Shown here: positions 44,735-56,108 of the stretch, one piece after another
Numbering within the stretch: the first letter of the stretch is position 1
How the letters are laid out: each line of letters starts with the position of its first letter
Assembly (NCBI GenBank): GCA_002633025.1
Contig: NMRB01001305.1
Coordinates: 120,997-184,996 of the forward strand
Direction of reading: 5' to 3'
DNA length: 64,000 nt
Source: Notospermus geniculatus
Taxonomy: Eukaryota; Nemertea; Pilidiophora; Heteronemertea; Lineidae
The notes under the pieces: model-generated
Seen by the model: only the letters and a program-made list of their open reading frames with translations
Databases searched by the model: none
What the model was told of the DNA's origin: nothing
Program-made: the position numbers and the translations under genes

Positions 44735-45805
44735 TTGCACTAACTCATGAAGGACTTGTATCACACTTTTAGGCTTGACTGATACCCAAAGTCGTGAAGC
44801 TTACCAGGTATAAACCAGTCATTTCAAAGTGAGGCATCGAGCTTCCCTCTGATTCAGGATCTGTAGGGTCAAATCTCTGATTCAGCTCAGAGAGAAATCA
44901 ATGTTGATTCTGAACACTGGCTGCATGAGGCACAGATCCTCAAAGAATTAGAAGCGTGAGGTCAGAGGATAGCATTCTTTGACACTTGAGGGTGGACCCC
45001 CGGGCGTGACGGGTGACACAGAGGTCTGATTCATACTCTGCCTCATGCATGCTAGGAATAAATAATGATATCGTTAGAGGAATACCTTATGTCATGATGT
45101 AAGCATTCCATGATCCATTTGGTTTATGAAGAGAAATAAAGAGAAACGTCAAATTACTAGTACTCCATGTAGGCTTATACTACATTAGATGCCATTTTCG
45201 TTCCGTCAGAACCACTCTCGCTTTGTTTTTAGTCACACCTTTGTAAATACCATTCTTGCTGGTTGGCATCCTGCTAGAGGCAGTTCTAAATATGTTCCGT
45301 TAGATTTTATCATTTGAAGACGTCACCACAACTGTTGTGTGCACATTTCTTCTGAAGAAACTCTCCATCTCGAGGCTATTGTATTCGGGTTTTCTTTGGA
45401 ATATTAGTTACCAGGTACTCCGTGATTGGAGAATGAAGTAGCATTTGTCACGTCAAGTGTTGGCAAACACTTCAAAGATGTCTGACCACAGATTGGTCAA
45501 TATGGCACTCTCCAGTCACAGGCCCTACACCCGACCTGATGAATCAAGATGGAAACCAATACTCCTGAGTTGAAGAGTCGACTCCTTATAATCATGAAAT
45601 CAATCTCCAATATAAGGGTCTGATACTGTCTGAATGTTGGTTGTTTATTGATCAACAAAGATTGATTGGAGAGTGGCTCTCTTGACTGTCACCTTGTGGA
45701 GTCTTTATCAACAGTCCTTAAGGACCTGCCTGACCGCTAATTGGCCGATCAAGTCTTCCTTCAGTCTGGACGAAGGGCCTGGTCTGTTCGAGGTACGAGG
45801 TTGAG
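44735..45805. other. unremarkable part of block Z
   Basis: No gene recognised. It aligns with 56110-57250 except for a copy-specific difference near 45115-45180. Confidence 0.4.
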
Positions 45806-45955
45806 GACTTATTCTTCAGTTGGGAAACTCTGCTGGTTGTGTCGTGGTTAGGTAAACAATATTTCCTCAAGAACAACAGCTAGAATGTTTCATCTTGGTA
45901 TGAATATGTATCCCGGTACCGTATATAATTGCAACTAATTTCAGCCGGATTGGAC

Positions 45956-46271
45956 TTCAAATATGGCCGCCAGTCGTCCATCTTGAAAAATGTACTTGGC
46001 TTATCTTATGAACAATACCACAAAGAATGTTGTTCTAACCTGGTGTGATGTTTCCCTGGAACATATTAACTTGACACTTGTTGCTCGTTCTTCTGGTACA
46101 GGTGAGCACATGGTCCATTGACCATTTCATTAAAAGACGATCTCATTAATAACCGTTGTGTATGTAATTCCAAAGCAAATTTAGCTTTATTGCATTCAAA
46201 TATGGCCGCCAGTCGTCCATCTTGAAAAATGTACTTTGGCTCATATCATGTGAACAATACCAGGAAAGTTC
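45956..46271. repeat. repeat R, one full tandem unit and part of the next
   Basis: TTCAAATATGGCCGCCAGTC starts at 45956 and again at 46194, about 238 bp apart, so R is tandemly duplicated. The second unit is interrupted after 46271 by the element at 46275-47186 and resumes at 47187. Another R copy is at 10623. Confidence 0.9.
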
Positions 46272-46274
46272 TTA

Positions 46275-47186
46275 GGGTGGCTACACACCTAACGCGATTC
46301 GTTGACGCATGCGACAACGCCTTTGTTATTTTCCGCCGCACTGCACGCAAACAATTGCGTTGACGCATGCGTCGCCCAATGGGTAGTTATTAAGTACGGA
46401 ACGGAACGGAATCGTGGTTGCAAACGGAATGTAAAATACGGACTGACCCTGAAACTGGAACGGAACAAAGTTAACTTTCATATTCATTTCAAATCGACAG
46501 TGCCGTGCTGTTATAATGGTTCGTTCTATCATGTTTGTGGTGAGCTCAACTCTATGTAATGGTCTTGCCAATATCTTTGTTGGTGTAGTGCTTTTGTGGT
46601 GGGTTCGATTCTATTTTTGGGTTGGGGTAGGCCTAGTACTGTTGGTGATTGGTTCAGTTTTTGGGTAGCCACAAATTAGTGTAATTGGGATAAGGCAATT
46701 CTTTAGTTGTGTGGGTTCGATTCTTTTACCGGTCACTCTGGTGGGCTAGTGCTTTAGTGGTTGGTTCGATTCTATACTATGGTTGTTGGGATGGGGTAAG
46801 CCTTCCCTACCAGAGTGACCGCCAAAACTCTAGAATCAAATCAACCACTGAAGCAATACACCACCCCAATGGAAAAAGGAACTCCATATTAAGCCCAATG
46901 TAGAATCGAACCAACCACAAAAGCACTGCCCCAAAAAAGTAAACGGCACAACCCAAAGAATCCATAAATGGTATCTACAAGAATCGAGCTTAATGCCAAC
47001 ATGACAGAACGAACCCAACATCACAGCACAGCACCATCCATAAGATCAGCTCTGTTCCGTTCCATTTACAGGGTGGGTCCGTCTTTTACATTCCGTTTGC
47101 AACCACGATTCCGTTCCATTCCGTTCCGTACTTAATAACTACCCTCGCCCAATCGCATGCGAATCGCGTTAGGTGTGTTCGTACCC
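46275..47186. mobile_element. Harbinger-like MITE with TTA target duplication, itself interrupted
   Basis: Inverted ends GGGTGGCTACACACCTAACG and CGTTAGGTGTGTTCGTACCC, flanked on both sides by TTA (46272-46274, 47187-47189). A 3-bp TTA/TWA target duplication is characteristic of PIF/Harbinger transposons. The interior words GACGCATGCGACAACG and GCGTTGACGCATGCG are repeated. Without the foldback inserted at 46381-47144 (and one copy of its target duplication) the element would be about 140 bp. Confidence 0.88.
46381..47144. mobile_element. 764-bp foldback element with 9-bp target duplication
   Basis: Ends GGGTAGTTATTAAGTACGG and CCGTACTTAATAACTACCC are perfect inverses, and the arms continue as imperfect inverses (GGAATCGTGGTTGCAAACGG / CCGTTTGCAACCACGATTCC) toward a centre near 46800, where GGTCACTCTGGTGGG meets CTACCAGAGTGACC. 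The flanks are a perfect 9-bp direct repeat TCGCCCAAT (46372-46380, 47145-47153). Nine-bp duplications are typical of Mutator-like elements. No transposase ORF. Confidence 0.9.
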
Positions 47187-47340
47187 TTACCTGCTATGAT
47201 ATTTCCCTGGAACACATTGACTTGACACTTGTTGTTCGTTCTTCTGGTACATTCACCCAGGTGAGCACATGGTCCATGGACCATTTCATTAAAAGACTAT
47301 CTCATTAATAACCGTTGTGTATGTATTTCCACAACAAAAG
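47187..47340. repeat. repeat R, continuation of interrupted unit
   Basis: CCTGCTATGATATTTCCCTGG through CATTAATAACCGTTGTGTATG matches 46040-46165 and completes the unit interrupted at 46271. Confidence 0.88.
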
Positions 47341-47344
47341 ACAG

Positions 47345-48160
47345 GTTCACATCAGTGTCGATTTGGATGTTGCTATGGTTTCAATGAAACAAACAAGTAA
47401 CTTTCTTCCTGGTGAATTTTATCAAAAACCCACTTGTCCGGATTGTTACCACCTGCCAGATGAGTCCAGCATCTTCTGGTTCTCTAACCCAATCAAAAGC
47501 GATCATTGACAGATCATCATCCAATCATGCAACACTTACAATCCTACCATTCCAACACTTTATCATTTTAAACCGGTAGCGATTAAATTCATTCAGCACT
47601 TGCTCTCAGACTCCACCAACATTTCATAAATCTCTCTACCACCAAGAATGATGGATGTAGTGTAATGTTGGTTTTATAGTCGAGGCAGTCAAGTGTATCT
47701 GATGGAGGGTGTATCACTTTACCGGCTCGTTGCATCATGAGTTATTGCTATTAGATCATAAACGTCCTTGTTGGGACAATACTAAATTAGCCATCTCTAC
47801 AGGGTGTCTCAAAAAAGTCTTCTTCAAAACATTTCAGAAGGATTGCAACCTGGCCATCAGTTTGCATCAGTTTGCAATCTTGTGGACTACAAAGTCCAAC
47901 GTCACAGAAGCAAATACAGGATACGACGTATCCTGGTTTTATCTTTACCTGATTGAGTTTTTTTTGGTCCAGTTGCATGGGATTTCTGCAGGAATTAACC
48001 AACACTTTCATTGTCAATGCAAAGAAAAGTCACTCTTTATTAATGTTTGTCTTTCTTTCTTTTTCTATTTTCAAACCGATCTTGATTCATGGCAAACAGG
48101 TGAGTATCTATTGTTTATTAATTACATAATCCAGGACTGTTTCAAGTAACAATTTCGTAT
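47345..48160. other. unremarkable stretch
   Basis: An open frame at 47709-48149 (146 codons) has no recognisable domain and no supporting splice or codon context. Confidence 0.4.
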
Positions 48161-48167
48161 CAACAGG

Positions 48168-48315
48168 CTTCATACACTGATTGACAAAAATGGAAAGTAG
48201 TCACTACAACAGTCCATTCGATAATACCCTTATTTAGCTGAAAGTCGAAGTGTCTATGAATTAGTAAAACTGATATGAAAATTTCGACTAATGTGGAGAT
48301 TTGCTTTATTTAGTT
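48168..48315. mobile_element. dispersed family E element
   Basis: GGCTTCATACACTGATTGAC, AGTCACTACAACAGTCC, ATTCGATAATACCC, GCTGAAAGTCGAAGTGTC, ATTTCGACTAATGTGGAG: same order as 39718-39905. Confidence 0.75.
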
Positions 48316-48319
48316 ATTT

Positions 48320-50020
48320 GTCATGCAATATGAGGCCTGAAGATAAAACTACATACCTCTGGGAGTATTTGTCCCGCTTATTGCATCACACGAAATATTT
48401 AAGTCAATACTAGATTTACACTGGGGCCCTTTCCACAGACCCTTGCCAATCTGTGTCTATCCCTTATCAAACACACGAAACATTTAAGTCTACCACCTCA
48501 TTGACTGGAGCCCTTTGCCAAGATCCTTGTCAATCTGTATTCGTCCCTTACAACATTCCAATAGTACTACACACACGTCCCAAGGGAAAAAAACTAAACG
48601 ACCATCTCTCTGCTATCATAATCTATTAAATCCTTCATGATCTGCGAGGCTCCCGATGGGATTTTATAATCTACATCAGTGTCAGGATTATGGCTGTCTT
48701 TTCATCATTTCTCTGTCAGATTAACAAATATTTGAATGTCAAGATAGTGTCTGATTTATTCTCGTCTGGGGGACGAGAAACAAACTGACGGCTGATATTC
48801 TATTGGTGTGTGTATTGAGGCGGGGGGGGGGGGGNCTTCGTGCTTTCACGCTGCGTTGCTCAGTAAATCTATGTTATTCCCCGCCTCGTTGCCTGCATAC
48901 AATTGGCATATCAAAAACTCGCACCTGAATCCGAACAAGTGGCTGGAAGGCCTTTAGTTTGCACGGAAGTCTTGCTGGTAGAAGTGTCTTTCATAATTTG
49001 CTGTAGGGCTCTGTAGGCATGAAGCTATCCTTTGTCCAGCATTGTCAGAACGAATCTTGTCTCTCTTCTATAGTAACCATCAGACTTTGTGCTGCATGGA
49101 TGGTTGAAATATTTGCAGGCCTGTGTCCGCCCCAGGGGTACAACAATCTTCTCCCAGTAGAAGAAACAATTCTGCAGGCAACATTGGAGATCCGTTATCT
49201 TTTCCCATCACGGAAGCTGGAATGTAAAGCTACATCGGTTTCTGGTATAAAGAAATGAATTCTACGGAGAAAAATAAAAATGTAACTGACAATAGGATGT
49301 TTGAAAAGAAAGTGACAAGCGTGATGACTACATCATCTCTCATGCTCCATCTTAATCCCTTAAAAACTCCCAAATCTGACACCCTGATACCAATCCCTCC
49401 GTTACCATGGTGATCAGAATGTGGCCCTTTGTGTTTGTATTTGTTAAAATAACAATGTGATCTGTTTGTCGTCTCACTGTGACAGCAAGAGACTTGTGTT
49501 CCGTCAACGACGGCGATGAAACTAGAGACTCTTCTAGAGCTCCAGTCATCGGGGAGTCAACCTCGCACCAGGACTCCTACACCCTACTATTCAATACATC
49601 TCACCTGATACAGAGGTATGTTTCTCACCTGGGGCGAGGTTGGAGAGCAAAGTTATTTCCAGATCAGTGGAAACAAGAGCTTCTCCAACAAAGTGACAGG
49701 TTTTCCTTACTGTGAAGAAATGTCTCTCAAATTTCGCCTGTCGTGCATCAGTCGTTCTTTAGAAAGCGTTGATATTGTTACAAAGTAGCATGTTATTGTC
49801 TCTTAGTATTAACCCGTTGGGAATGTGACCTTTTGGCGGGTGGAGACTGTAGGATCACTGACATGTCACCTGGGAACGTTCAGTATGAGAGAATAGGTCC
49901 TGTAGATGTCACACAGTCAGGAGATATCACAATTAAGTCTTGTCTTCATGGGGTATAAAAATTGCCGTTCATTAATTCTAATAGACAAATCCCAAGTTCG
50001 AATTCCTGCACACATCCGGG
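48320..50020. other. unremarkable stretch
   Basis: G homopolymer ending in a single n at 48835. No gene recognised. Confidence 0.4.
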
Positions 50021-50024
50021 TTTC

Positions 50025-50465
50025 GTAATGTTACAAAATCTCACCACTGGAGAGATTTTGTAACGTTACAAAATCTCTCATTGCTGAAAAATAATGTTAC
50101 AAAATCTCACCACTGGAGAGATTTTGTAACGTTACAAAATCTCTCATTGCTGAAAAATAATGTTACAAAATCTCACCACTGGAGAGATTTTGTAACGTTA
50201 CAAAATATCTCATTGCTGAAAAATAATGTTACAAAATCTCACCACTGGAGAGATTTCGTAACGTTACAAAATCTCACCAATGGAGAGATTTTGTAACGTT
50301 ACAAAATCTCTCATTGCTGAAAAATAATGTTACAAAATCTCACCACTGGAGAGATTTGTAACGTTACAAAATCTCACTACTGGAGAGATTTTGTAACGTT
50401 ACAAAATCTCTCATTGCTAAAAATAATGTTACAAAATCTCACCACTGGAAAGATTTTGTAACGTT
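50025..50465. repeat. 66-bp minisatellite of hairpin units
   Basis: About six to seven copies of a unit that is itself palindromic: GTTACAAAATCTC, CACCACTGG, GAGAGATTTTGTAAC, then GTTACAAAATCTCTCATTGC and TGAAAAATAAT. The junction of arms makes the perfect palindrome GTAACGTTAC in each unit. 66 bp is divisible by 3, which explains a 71-codon open frame. Confidence 0.95.
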
Positions 50466-50590
50466 CGAAACGTCAAATGTAGTGACGTCATCTTTCCAAC
50501 AAGAGGCTCGTTGACGTTGTCTAGAAAGGTCGGATATGCGCAGACCGAGTTCAAATTCGTCAAAGGGGAGCCTAGCCCACTGCCTCAATA

Positions 50591-50782
50591 GAGGCCTTGC
50601 AATGACGTCATCCTGGCGGCCATGCTGAGGGGCAAGTGGGCAGAGGTGCGAGCTGACCGTGACGTGGCCTGCGTGAAGTGCGCGACGCCAGTGTTTGACG
50701 TAACGTCATTGGGACATTTCGCTGCGCCTCTGCAGTATGTGCCCCCCAGCATGGCGGCTTGTGACGTCATTTGCAAGGCCTC
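50591..50782. mobile_element. MITE GAGGCCTTGC with TA flanks (family I)
   Basis: Ends GAGGCCTTGCAATGACGTCA and TGACGTCATTTGCAAGGCCTC, further paired through GGCGGCCATGCTGAGGGGCA / TGCCCCCCAGCATGGCGGC. TA on both sides (50589-50590, 50783-50784). 192 bp, no ORF of its own. A CRE lies in both terminal repeats. Confidence 0.92.
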
Positions 50783-50784
50783 TA

Positions 50785-51440
50785 TAGGTGTCACAAGTGG
50801 TTAAAACTATTGTAATGAAACTGACATCCCGGTCCTAATCAATTTCCCACACAAAGGGCGTCCATTGTACAGGACCTGGTTTCGGTGTGCTGCCCTCTAT
50901 CGTTGCTCGGATCCACATTGGCTTTGTCTATTTAGGCCCTCTCTAAATCCTCGGATGACGGTCGTGTCGGTGGTTCTGATAATTATTGAAGTCAAAATAA
51001 TCTGATCCAACAATATTGGATGATTTTTCTGAAAGGTCGTACAGACACTTCCTGGATGTCTTGTAAGATCCTAACTCCAATTCAAAGCGTTTAGAAAAAA
51101 CTCCTCAAAGATGGTCGGAAGCTGAGAACACTGCCGTGTTTAACTGAGCATGTTTACCTGAAGTTGGCAGGATCCAGGGTTCGATTTACGAAGACTTTGA
51201 AGTCGAGATAGAAGTCGAACAAAGGTATCTCTGTGTTACATTCAAATAAAGACAAAATGTTCAGTGTGAGAGGGAAGCAAGTCAAGTGAGCATTCTACCT
51301 GGATTTGGCAGTTTCCTTTCACTTTTAACCTTTGAATCGTTTGAACCAGAGCCAGGTCTCACCTGCTCTGTGGAGCTGATGAAATGTTATCTCCATAGTT
51401 CAGGATAAAGAGATCTCGGATATCTTTGATTCAATCTTTC
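50785..51440. other. unremarkable stretch
   Basis: No gene or repeat recognised. Confidence 0.4.
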
Positions 51441-51441
51441 C

Positions 51442-52133
51442 TATGACAAGTGATTCCTATTTCTGACTTCAAACCTTTTTCCATGTTTGTTCTTTGGTCG
51501 ACAAACTTCTGGAAAACAACAGCTGTAGAATACAGCAAGTGACAGGGAATATTTTTCTCATTCTGATTCAAAGAAATATTTCTTTTATAAATCTACATGT
51601 ATTTCTGTAAACGCTTCATATTTTGAATATGAAATTGACAGGCTCCCGTATCTGTTTCCTGGTTCAGTATTAGTAGCTTTCATCCATTCTGAGGTTAATC
51701 AGTCCATTTCTCTGCTTGAGTCTCACCTCAAAATGTAGAGAGAGTCTAAAAACTCCTCCACTGGGATTGAACCTCGAGCACCCCATCTGCCAACAGGATT
51801 TAACTTCAAAACGATCTCTAAAACAAATTTCACCTTATTTTGAGATGATACAATCTATCTGTGTGTCTCTAATCATGTTTCGATGACTGGCAGGTGATGA
51901 GATTTGGCTACAGTTCCTTCCAAAATCAATGCCGTTGCACCAGTCGGCAGATGGAATTTAATCCAACTTAAACTGTTGGATGAATCTGCCATTCGCTTTG
52001 CATCATCTTTCAATTCCCCTGTTGGACTCTTGACTCCTGAGATGGCCCACCACTTTTGGCATCATCTTCAGTCATCCTGGATTGTTTACCTTTGGGGTGG
52101 CCCCTGATATGACGTCATTATCACTTGGCGTCG
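51442..52133. repeat. segmental duplication block X, copy 1
   Basis: Shared with 59611-60299 (starts GACAAGTGATTCCTATTTC, ends TATGACGTCATTATCACTTGG). High identity with several short indels. Confidence 0.92.
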
Positions 52134-52157
52134 TCTTTCAATTCCCCCTGTTGGCTT

Positions 52158-53277
52158 GTTGACTCTTGAGATAGCCCCCACCTGAGATCATCTTCTATCA
52201 CCCTATGTTGTTGACTCTTGAGATGGTCCCTGACATGACGTCATCTTCCATCATCCTGATGGAATATGACAAAAGAAGAGAGCCATCAAATATGAGACCA
52301 ACAAAAGATGTTCTCCAGCGAGACTCCGCTCTTCTTTTCCCATCGAAAAGAAGGCTGGATGTAATCAGCCTTATTCTGTAACAGGTGGAGGAAAAAAGGC
52401 GAACAGGAAGGTGGGATACACAGGTTGTGGTGAGAGTTATCTGATCATGTTGATGATGGGAGGCCGTGTTGTTGATAAGAGACTGGAGAGATAGACGGAT
52501 AAGGGCAAGTTTGCACAAGAGAACAACCCTGGTTCATATACGATAGGGTGCATGACACCGGATGTCCATTTGACTGGCTCAGCTGTTGAGGTGCTTCACT
52601 GTGGAGGTGTTTCATCACGGAGCTTCCCCATTAGGGAGGCCAGGCAGAGGTACCCCTTCGGGATGCCTCTTTCATAGAGGTTCCTCCAGAGGGAGAGGTG
52701 CCAAATAGGGAGGTTCCTACAGAGAGATAGTTGTCCCAGTAGGGAGGTCTTTATCATAGAGGTTCCTCCTGGCAGGGATGCCCCATTATGGAGGTTTTTA
52801 TCACAGAGGTTCCTCCAGAAAGAGGTGCCCCATTAGAGAGGCTTCCAGACGGATTGCCCCATTAGGGAGGTCTTTATCATGGAGGTCATCCACGTGGAGG
52901 TGTCAAAAGCTTCCTTGGGTCCTCGTGATATCAACAAACAGCTTCACGGATGTGACTTCACCAGCATTTACTACCGGTACACCACTAGGGGCTGTCATCA
53001 GAAATATTTAGTAAACCATCCACCACAAATAAGACATATCGACCCAACTTGTTCATCATTATCCCTCCATATAGATAATATCGTCGGAGCCAATCAGCTT
53101 CCACTATTGAACACTAATAATCATGCTGATATAGCGTACCGGGACGAACAGCCTTAGGGCATCAGATATCTTGTAGGGAAGGTTATTACACAGGCTCATG
53201 GTACAGGTTGACTGGACGTTTATCCCGAGTATCACCATGTTATTGGGCCAGTAATCCTTTATCTTAACCTCGTGTTT
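52158..53277. repeat. segmental duplication block Y, copy 1
   Basis: Starts GTTGACTCTTGAGATAGCC and ends CTTAACCTCGTGTTT; repeated at 57397-58530 with high identity. Contains the degenerate GAGGTTCCTCCAGA minisatellite. Confidence 0.94.
52575..52900. repeat. degenerate minisatellite GAGGTTCCTCCAGA / CCCCATTAGGGAGG
   Basis: About six irregular units built from GAGGTTCCTCCAGA, GAGGTGCCCCATTAGGGAGG and TCTTTATCATA. The paralogous array is at about 57840-58140. Confidence 0.85.
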
Positions 53278-55639
53278 AGCGAGTGTTTTTACTGATCCCC
53301 TCTCCTCGTGGAGTTCAACTTCTGAGTCAAACATTGGACGAGCTAAAATATAACTGACCTTTTGACATTAGGTTTTGATTTTGATCCATCATGAGCAGAA
53401 AAATCTGTTGATAAAAAAGAAAATCAAAAATCAAAAAGATAGATGCCGCTGGAAATTTTGTGGTGGTATCATACTAGGTCGATCCCAGCAAAATTAATCT
53501 CATCTTATCCCCAAGAAGGTTCTCCAAATCAGGTTGAGATCTGGTGATTTTTCGGCTGGAGGTTTTGATCTCGATACATTTTTGAACACGAGTGTAGGCT
53601 TACAACGCCAGTCCCAGTAGCGGGTAGATTGAGTCAAAGTGTCCACTGTCAATTCTGAACCCTTCTTCAAATGTCCAGGGATCCAATATTTTTTATGCAT
53701 TATCTTTGTATGGCAACAACACACTTGTCACGAGATTCGTCGAATTCTATGAATACATGTATATCATTCAATTCTGGAAAGTATCATCGAAGCTGGGGAC
53801 CTGAATTTGTCACATGGGAATATTTGAAATTAGATATAAACTCCAAGGTTGATGAGAGTCAATACTTGCTGCTGTATGTTACATGATTTGAATGCTGCAC
53901 AAATATCTTTTTCCTTCATGAAATATAACTTACTTGATGCTTGGAGGAAGGAATAAGCTTCTTCCAAGCTTGATGAGATAAAAACCAGTCCTGTTGGTGA
54001 AGACGTGACATTCATAAAACCTAGATATAATATTACTATACTCTCAGTAAACCTATCCCCAGGATACCAATACGTACCACTTTTAGAAAATCTGAAATCA
54101 ACAAGGGTTTAGACTTCTTATGATACACTTTATGAACTCACGGATGACTTTTGATATAAAATCCACAAAGGAATCATAAACGACATTCTAGTTCCAAATT
54201 TCAGCTTGTACCTATCATGGATGGATGTTTTGGGGGAAAAGATCTTTTTTTCAAACAAAGACTGGTGCCATGTGTCGTGTGTAGCTTCGATAACTCTTTA
54301 TTTCTAACACTTACTTTTGGCAGAAGAAGGGTCGACCAGTTTCCAAAAATTTCAGATACGTGGTAGGCCTAGCTATTGATGCAGATTGGCTATAAGAGGA
54401 ATCGAATAAATTTTAAAATATTGACGTGGATACGTAACGATCAGAAACAGAAGGTCAAATAAATTGAGAAGAAAAAGAAGACTTTATACGAAAAGAGAAT
54501 AAAGTGAGAGTTAATGAAAGATGAAATCAACCCTTATCTAATCTTGGTCTTGATTCCCTCATCATTTATTACCCTCACTCCCTGACTGAGATCCTTGAGG
54601 TAGCCCCTGATTTATGTCACCTATTCTATATTGATAGTCATAAGGTGTCAAGATCTGATGGAGAACCATCATTAAATACTTGTGGTTTGTCTGTTTACCT
54701 CCTTGTCTACATAAGATGATAATGAAATCAATCAATGCTCAGACTGTGCAAGTCTTATTTATTGCTGCAGAATGGTTGGACGGTCGGGGCCGACACGGGG
54801 CATGGTTCTGGGGTCGTTATGTCTCAGATTAATTTTGTAGCCTTAGTATCAGGATTGTAAACTGAGATTGTAATCGTAAAATTTACATGATGTTCCTCGT
54901 CAGTTTGGGAGAGTTTTCCCGCATGAGTTGGCACTTATTGGCAGCTCAACCCTAAAAAACTAGGGGCATCGTTTGTGCCATTGGTCTAAGCGTAAAGGCC
55001 TCCATACACCGATTTCGAAAGTCGAAAGTTCATTACGATATTAATAGTACGGAGGTTTCAAAATTAAGCTATAAACGTAAACTTTGACGCCGTCGCCGGC
55101 CATTTGACGGTGAGTTCTTTGCAGTCACGCGACCATTGTGACGTCAGTGAAGAACCTCTATATGGGGCATGGTGTCGTCATGGAAATGTGACGTCACGTG
55201 AAGAACTTCTATCAGGACTGCTGACTTCTCACCCACAGTATACTACGTCCTCCACGATCTGTTTCAACATTCTCCGAAGCTCTATACAAAATTCAATCAC
55301 TCGATTGGAAATAAGTTGGAGGGAATTGAATCAGCATAACTTGGTCTAAAATTGCCCGGTTTACATTTCCAATTCTGGGGGTAATTTTATTTGATTGGAC
55401 ACATGATGCGTGGATTCTGCCGGCAGATGAGTGATTCAGTGACCTCACTATGTCAGATCAGGTACAGTCAGCAAATTATGTCGGCCTTGATTGCATTTAG
55501 GGAGATTTCATCGTTCGGAGGACTCTTCATTATACGACAGAGAATCAGAAGAAAAAAAATATCTGTGCATTTCAAGGACAGCAATTGACTGCTTAAGGTG
55601 GATGATGCAGTTTGAAGATGGAGACGAGGAATGTATTGT

Positions 55640-56053
55640 GATCCGAACAAGACCAAGAGCTGGCCCAAGCTGGTTACCAGCAGGATCTGGTGATCCAAAC
55701 AAGACCAAGAGCTGGCCCAAGCTAGTTACCAGCAGGATCTGCTGATCCAAACAAGACCAAGAGCTGGCCCAAGCTAGTTACCAGCAGGATCTGGTGATCC
55801 AAACAAGACCAAGAGCTGGCCCAAGCTGGTTACCAGCAGGATCTGGTGATCCAAACAAGACCAAGAGCTGGCCCAAGCTAGTTACCAGCAGGATCTGGTG
55901 ATCCAAACAAGACCAAGAGCTGGCCCAAGCTGGTTACCAGCAGGATCTGGTGATCCAAAGAAGAGCAAGAGCTGGCCCAAGCTGGTTACCAGCAGGATCT
56001 GGTGATCTAAACAAGACCAAGAGCTGGCCCAAGCTGGTTACCAGCAGGATCTG
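55640..56053. repeat. 52-bp minisatellite, about eight copies (paralogue)
   Basis: Same unit as 44342-44678 but with more GATCCAAACAAGACC and CAAGCTAGTTACC variants. Ends in the same half MITE at 56054-56108. Confidence 0.96.
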
Positions 56054-56108
56054 AAAAGTTGTGGCTCAACCTGAGTTCAAGATAATCTTCGCTTGGTGCA
56101 TACGGCCC
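56054..56108. mobile_element. half of a family G MITE (paralogue)
   Basis: Same right arm as 44679-44733, directly after the minisatellite. The junction therefore predates the block Z duplication. Confidence 0.9.

Larger units (their letters stand above)
41226..45808. repeat. segmental duplication block Z, copy 1
   Basis: Starts GCGAGTGTTTTTACTGATCC and is repeated at 53279-57257 with high identity (long stretches with only isolated differences). Copy 1 contains two insertions absent from copy 2 (41678-42055 and 43932-44304), one N gap, and one instead of several copies of the 37-bp repeat at its end. Confidence 0.95.

Noticed and set aside
47709-48149. 146-codon frame
   Set aside because: AT-rich, no domain, no neighbouring exon signals; length is within chance for 64 kb.
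50081-50296. 71-codon frame with repeating peptide
   Set aside because: The 66-bp repeat unit is divisible by 3, so the frame stays open by arithmetic only.
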